A DNA stretch of 64,000 nucleotides, taken from an uncultured Ruminococcus sp. Lineage in GTDB: Bacteria; Bacillota; Clostridia; Lachnospirales; Lachnospiraceae. Of the stretch, positions 60,623 through 64,000 are shown in pieces. How positions within the stretch are numbered: position 1 is the stretch's first letter; every line of letters begins with the position of its first letter. A model generated the notes under the pieces. It was not told the origin of the DNA, did not search any database, and saw only the letters and a program-made list of their open reading frames with translations. The stretch lies in the NCBI GenBank assembly GCA_934359255.1, contig CAKRLG010000007.1, forward strand, positions 68,575 through 132,574, given 5' to 3'. A program made the position numbers and the translations under genes.

Positions 60623-61418
60623 CTCCCGTCAGGGCAAGCACATCCAGAATCTTGTTCAGAAATGTTCTGCGATTCTCTGCTCCCCTTATCAGTTCGTGAA
60701 AGATTTTTCCGTCTTTCAGGAAAAGAATTCTGTCACAGTAACTGGCGGAGAATGCATCATGGGTAACCATCAGAATCGTAGAATTCAGCTCACTGTTCAT
60801 CTTCTGAAAAGTCTCCAGTAGAGTCTGAGCTGCTCTGGAGTCCAGTGCACCTGTGGGTTCATCCGCAAGGATCAGCCTTGGATGATGGATCAGTGCTCTG
60901 GCACAGGCACAACGCTGCTTTTGTCCGCCGGAAACCTGATAAGGAAACTTATCCCGGATCTCAGCAATCTGTAAAAGTTTCAGAATCTCATCGCATTTTC
61001 TACGGATCTCTTTTTTATTCTGACTGTGCAGTGTCATCGCCAGCACAATATTCTCTTCGATAGTAAGCGTGTCCAGAAGGTTGTAATCCTGAAAGACAAA
61101 TCCAAGGTTTTCTTTTCGAAACTCTGCCAGATCCTCTTCCTTCAATTCTGTAATATCCACATCGCCGTAATAAATATGTCCTGCCGTCACATGATCTATC
61201 GTGGAAATCATGTTTAACAATGTAGTCTTTCCGGAACCGGAAGCACCCATGATACCGGTAAATTCTCCCTTTTCCACGGTAAAGCTCACCCGGTCTATCG
61301 CTTTTGTCACGTTGTTATCGGTCCCGTAATATTTTTCCACATCACAGACGCGGATCGTACCGTCTTGGGACAGAAGCTGCGGTACCGGTGTATTCTCTTT
61401 TTTCTGTTTTTTTCTCAT
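60600..61418 (-). CDS. Bce-type ABC transporter ATP-binding protein
   Basis: 272 residues. Walker A IMGASGSGKTTLLNMIST (~54-71), signature YQVSGGQKQRCACARALIHH, Walker B LILADEPTGALDSRAAQTLL, in a MacB/BceA-type protein. The usual start for this family is near ...TIRVCDVEKYYGTDNNVTKA; the extra ~20 N-terminal residues are basic (MRKKQKKENTPVPQLLSQDG). Start with AGGAGG in place. Works with the overlapping permease in the membrane. Confidence 0.92.
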   Translation of the reverse strand: MRKKQKKENTPVPQLLSQDGTIRVCDVEKYYGTDNNVTKAIDRVSFTVEKGEFTGIMGASGSGKTTLLNMISTIDHVTAGHIYYGDVDITELKEEDLAEFRKENLGFVFQDYNLLDTLTIEENIVLAMTLHSQNKKEIRRKCDEILKLLQIAEIRDKFPYQVSGGQKQRCACARALIHHPRLILADEPTGALDSRAAQTLLETFQKMNSELNSTILMVTHDAFSASYCDRILFLKDGKIFHELIRGAENRRTFLNKILDVLALTGGDMEDVR

Positions 61419-61604
61419 TTTGTCATCCTCCTGGTTGTCTGCCGGTACAGTATCATTACATAGATTGATATCCAGTGTACTGGCTGTAACTTTTTTCTTT
61501 TGAATAGTTCTACGAGAGTTTTCTTTGTTTTCGTTTCTTACTCTACGCTATCCAACCAGAAAGTGGTATCGCTTCACCTTTCACTTTTCTTACATTTTTG
61601 AAAG

Positions 61605-61671
61605 ATAACTGTTTAATGCCTTCACAGTGGAGCAAACTCTGCTCACGAAATCCTATCTGCTGCATAATTAC
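61605..61671. repeat. Candidate element B, copy 3, reaching into the kinase stop codon
   Basis: About 67 bp opening ATAACTGTTTAATGCCTTCACAG and closing CTATCTGCTGCATAATTAC, resembling both ends of 40101-40242, with a GAGCA/TGCTC hairpin inside. The right end includes the kinase stop (61668-61670). The rest of the gap 61419-61604 holds the ATPase leader, with a CCAGT-GT-ACTGG inverted repeat at 61472-61483. Confidence 0.35.
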
Positions 61672-62672
61672 TTTAAAAGATACGTGTTTGTCGGGAATGT
61701 CAGAATCATCCGGGTTCCTCTCCCGTATTCTGACTCTGCTCTGATCTGTATACCCAGTTTTTCACACAGGCAGAGGCACAGATACAATCCCATCCCTGTC
61801 GATTTCACTCCGCTTCTTCCATTGGTACCGGTAAATCCTTTTTCAAAGATTCTGGACAACTCTCCCTCCGGTATACCCACACCGGTATCTTCTACGACCA
61901 TCCGGACTCCATGTTCGTATTTTTTTGTATACATATAAATCCTTGTTTCCTCTTTTTTGTATTTCACGCTGTTTAAAACCAGCTGATTCAGAATAAACAG
62001 GATCCATTTTTTATCGGTATACACCGGATCCGGACATTCCACCTGAACCCCTACATCGTTGCTGATCAGATAATATTTATTTTTCATCAGTACTTCCGAT
62101 GCCACACTTTGCAGATCTGTTTTCTCAATCATGTAATCTTTATAAACATTTTCCATCCTGGCATAATAAAGTACCATTTCTACATCATTTTCAATCTTCT
62201 TATTTTCCAACGCGATCTGTCTGGTAACCGGATCTTTGTGATTTTCGCACATCAGCTGGATCCCGGTGATCGGTGCTTTGATCTCGTGGACCCAGCTTTC
62301 GATATATTCCCGGTATTCTTTCTGGGTATCTTCTATCTTTCGGATTCGTTCGATCACAGATTTATTCGACTGCAGAATCAGTTCCCGATAAAGACGATCT
62401 TCCAGATATGGAGAAGATGGAAGCAGTTCTCCCAGAAGGAACCTCTGATCTGTCTGTTCCAGAATATGTTCCGCCTCCGTAAAGTACCGTTTTCTCCTGC
62501 TGTATCCCACGCCTGTCCAAGTAATCAGAATCAGCCACCAGCAAAGCAGAATCAGAAATATTGCATTTTTATTGTATCCTGTAATATAGAAGAAAAAAGT
62601 CAGCAGAATCATACACAGCAGGTGTAACAGGTACATCAGGATCTTATCTTTGATATAGTCCGAAAATTTCAT
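61668..62672 (-). CDS. Intramembrane-sensing histidine kinase (BceS-like)
   Basis: 334 residues. Two membrane helices at ~12-31 and ~37-56 are joined by a loop of about five residues, so there is no outside sensor domain; such kinases take their signal from a Bce-type transporter. The phosphoaccepting His129 lies in SWVHEIKAPITGIQL. The ATPase boxes are FILNQLVLNSVKYK (N), VVEDTGVGIPEGELSRIFEK (G1/F) and KSTGMGLYLCLCLCEKLG (G2). The adjoining permease and ATPase are the likely partners. Overlaps the response regulator gene by 4 bases. Confidence 0.93.
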   Translation of the reverse strand: MKFSDYIKDKILMYLLHLLCMILLTFFFYITGYNKNAIFLILLCWWLILITWTGVGYSRRKRYFTEAEHILEQTDQRFLLGELLPSSPYLEDRLYRELILQSNKSVIERIRKIEDTQKEYREYIESWVHEIKAPITGIQLMCENHKDPVTRQIALENKKIENDVEMVLYYARMENVYKDYMIEKTDLQSVASEVLMKNKYYLISNDVGVQVECPDPVYTDKKWILFILNQLVLNSVKYKKEETRIYMYTKKYEHGVRMVVEDTGVGIPEGELSRIFEKGFTGTNGRSGVKSTGMGLYLCLCLCEKLGIQIRAESEYGRGTRMILTFPTNTYLLK

Positions 62673-63355
62673 ATCCGATACCCCATACCACGTTTTGTCT
62701 CTATAAAGTCTTCTGCACCGATCTCCATTAATTTTCCCCGGATTCTGGTCATGTTGACACTCAGCGTGTTGTCATCGATAAACGCCTCATTATCCCACAG
62801 GTATTCAATAATCTCCACCCGCGGAACAATCTCTCCTGGTTTCCGGAACAGATAATGCAGGATCTTCAGTTCATTTTTTGTAAGTTCTTCTTTCTTTCCC
62901 CCATGCTCAATAGTTCCTGCTGACAGGTTCAGGACAACTCCTTTGTGTTCCAGCTGCAACAGATCTTTTTTTATTTCTCCGCTATGCTTTTTTGCTGTTC
63001 TTTTCAGTACATTGGCAATCCTTGCCAGAAGGATCGGCGCATTAAAAGGTTTGGTGATATAATCGTCTGCCCCTTTTAAGATTCCGTTCAGTTCATCCAT
63101 GGAATCGGTCCGGCTGGTCAGAAAAATCACCGGAATCTCCCCTTGTTCCCGAATCTTCGTACAAATGTAGAATCCTGACTCCTCAGGAAGGTTCAGATCC
63201 AGCAAAACCAGATCCGCCCAGGGATTCATCCCTAGCACCTGCCCTGCAACATCGGAAAAATCTTCAATGGTTGTTACTTCGTACATGGCGTTTTGTAATA
63301 GCTGTTTTAATTCTCTTCGAATGTTTTCTTCGTCTTCCACGATGATAATATGCAT
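62669..63355 (-). CDS. OmpR/PhoB-type response regulator (BceR-like)
   Basis: 228 residues. Receiver domain with Asp53 as phosphorylation site (LVLLDLNLPEESGF), acidic pocket IIIVEDEENIRREL and Lys in DDYITKPFNAPILL. C-terminal winged helix from ~135 (TKNELKILHYLFRKPGEIVP, DDNTLSVNMTRIRGKLMEIG). Expected to activate the neighbouring ABC transporter genes when a peptide antibiotic is sensed. The second ATG of a pair (63355) suits the AAGGAG best; a longer frame from 63385 has no signal. Confidence 0.93.
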   Translation of the reverse strand: MHIIIVEDEENIRRELKQLLQNAMYEVTTIEDFSDVAGQVLGMNPWADLVLLDLNLPEESGFYICTKIREQGEIPVIFLTSRTDSMDELNGILKGADDYITKPFNAPILLARIANVLKRTAKKHSGEIKKDLLQLEHKGVVLNLSAGTIEHGGKKEELTKNELKILHYLFRKPGEIVPRVEIIEYLWDNEAFIDDNTLSVNMTRIRGKLMEIGAEDFIETKRGMGYRI

Positions 63356-63384
63356 CATCTTCTCCTTACTTTTAGGTATATACA

Positions 63385-63408
63385 AGGCTGCAGGTTACCC
63401 TGCAGCCT
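63385..63408. promoter_or_regulatory. Perfect palindrome in the response-regulator leader
   Basis: AGGCTGCAGG (63385-63394) and CCTGCAGCCT (63399-63408) with a 4-base loop, about 30 bases upstream of the response regulator start. No T run follows on the minus strand within 10 bases, so it is either an operator or a leader hairpin rather than a standard terminator. Confidence 0.5.
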
Positions 63409-63454
63409 GTGGGGTTTCAATATTTAACTAATTCAAATGTTTAATTCTGCTTTT

Positions 63455-63483
63455 ATCTTATCAAATCAAACATCATTTCTCAA
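63455..63483 (-). promoter_or_regulatory. Promoter of the response regulator-kinase unit
   Basis: -35 TTGAGA (63478-63483), 17-bp spacer, -10 TAAGAT (63455-63460) on the minus strand. Confidence 0.6.
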
Positions 63484-63585
63484 CTGAAATCTCATAAATT
63501 AAAATAATGGCAGTACTTTTTCATGTGTAATGTAATAGTAAAATATCACAAAAATCGAATGTAAATTTTGTAATGGGTTATGCGC

Positions 63586-63614
63586 TTAACCTTTGTAAAT
63601 TCCCCATTTATAAT
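63586..63614 (+). promoter_or_regulatory. Promoter of the LacI-type regulator
   Basis: -10 TATAAT (63609-63614) with a weak -35 TTAACC (63586-63591) 17 bp upstream, in an AT-rich intergenic region. Confidence 0.5.
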
Positions 63615-63653
63615 GTACCATATAATCATACTATCACAGAAGAAGGGATGAGA

Positions 63654-64000
63654 ATGATACAGAACAGAATTAGAATCGCAGATGTTGCAGATGCGTTAGG
63701 TCTTAGTACTGCTACTGTCTCAAAAGTGATTCATGGCAAAACAGAAAAGATTTCAGATAAGACGGTAAAACGCGTCCAGCAGGAACTTGAAAGGTCAGGA
63801 TATATCCCGAATATGGCTGGCATTTTGCTTGCGAGAAATAATTCAAGAATCATCGGAGTGGTGGTGAATGACCATGAAAAGTATGAGGGCAGAGTTTTAG
63901 AGGATGGATTTGTGATGTCATCACTGAATGCCCTTTCCCATGAGGTGAATGAAAAAGGATATTTTCTGATGATAAAAACGACATCTGATATCCGAGAGAT
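63654..64000 (+). CDS. LacI family transcriptional regulator (3' end outside window)
   Basis: 115 codons before the edge. The DNA-binding head is IRIADVADALGLSTATVSKV followed by IHGKTEKISDKTVKRVQQEL and RSGYIPNMAG, the LacI helix-turn-helix and hinge. The start of a periplasmic-binding-like sensor domain is then seen (SRIIGVVVNDHEKYEG). In the LacI head the sugar operon motif usually has NG after VSRVL; here VSKVIHGKTEK keeps the shape. The ATG at 63654 suits the upstream AAGGG better than the one at 63648. The ligand cannot be inferred. Confidence 0.85.
   Translation, partial: MIQNRIRIADVADALGLSTATVSKVIHGKTEKISDKTVKRVQQELERSGYIPNMAGILLARNNSRIIGVVVNDHEKYEGRVLEDGFVMSSLNALSHEVNEKGYFLMIKTTSDIRE

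Overview
The window reads as an ordinary chromosomal stretch of an anaerobic, spore-forming Firmicute of the Lachnospiraceae type (Blautia or Ruminococcus-like). The grounds are a complete six-gene Rnf complex, a GerW-type sporulation gene, a cmk-ispH-S1 cluster, an anaerobic NrdG activase, a cobalt chelatase (CbiK) beside a porphyrin-precursor operon, and strong AGGAGG ribosome binding sites. No tRNA, rRNA, CRISPR array, prophage or complete insertion sequence was seen. Most genes are on the minus strand; plus-strand genes are an AraC regulator, cbiK, a YprB-like nuclease, a DUF1292 protein and a LacI-type regulator cut by the window end.

Layout. 1-3.3 kb: MATE exporter with its MarR regulator, a YczE-like membrane protein and an AraC regulator. 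3.4-13 kb: rnhA, a membrane-anchored MutS relative, then the operon hemA, sirC-hemC fusion, cobA-hemD fusion, hemB, hemL, with cbiK divergent. Together these make cobalt-sirohydrochlorin, that is, they feed cobalamin and siroheme. 13-25 kb: ABC-F protein, gerW/ytfI-like pair, Nudix hydrolase, a SEDS/PBP cell-wall pair, U32 peptidase, zapA, ruvAB. 25-31 kb: rnfCDGEAB. 31-37.4 kb: YprB-like nuclease, then cmk-ispH-S1, a BaiN-like flavoprotein and an RpiR regulator. 37.5-40 kb: a broken Fic/AlbA-type remnant and a large acidic surface lipoprotein. 40-43.6 kb: copper operon csoR-copA-copZ with twin CsoR-type boxes. 43.8-51.8 kb: solitary fabH under a FabT-like box, DUF5662 protein, a GlgX-like protein that has lost its catalytic residues, xth, an Orn/Lys/Arg decarboxylase, ilvE and a DUF1292 protein. 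51.9-56.2 kb: pstSCAB-phoU behind a PhoP-type box array. 56.2-58.4 kb: dut, nrdG, udk. 58.5-63.4 kb: a Bce-type peptide-sensing module (permease, ATPase, kinase, regulator). 63.6 kb to the end: LacI-type regulator.

The least expected signals are these. (1) copA carries a C-terminal CopZ domain that is preceded in frame by a textbook Shine-Dalgarno and ATG, so a free chaperone may be made from the same message. (2) The GlgX-like GH13 protein lacks both its nucleophile and its acid/base. (3) Two families of short dispersed intergenic elements and a 59-bp duplication run into gene ends. I did not find a clearly new multi-gene defence or biosynthetic system here.
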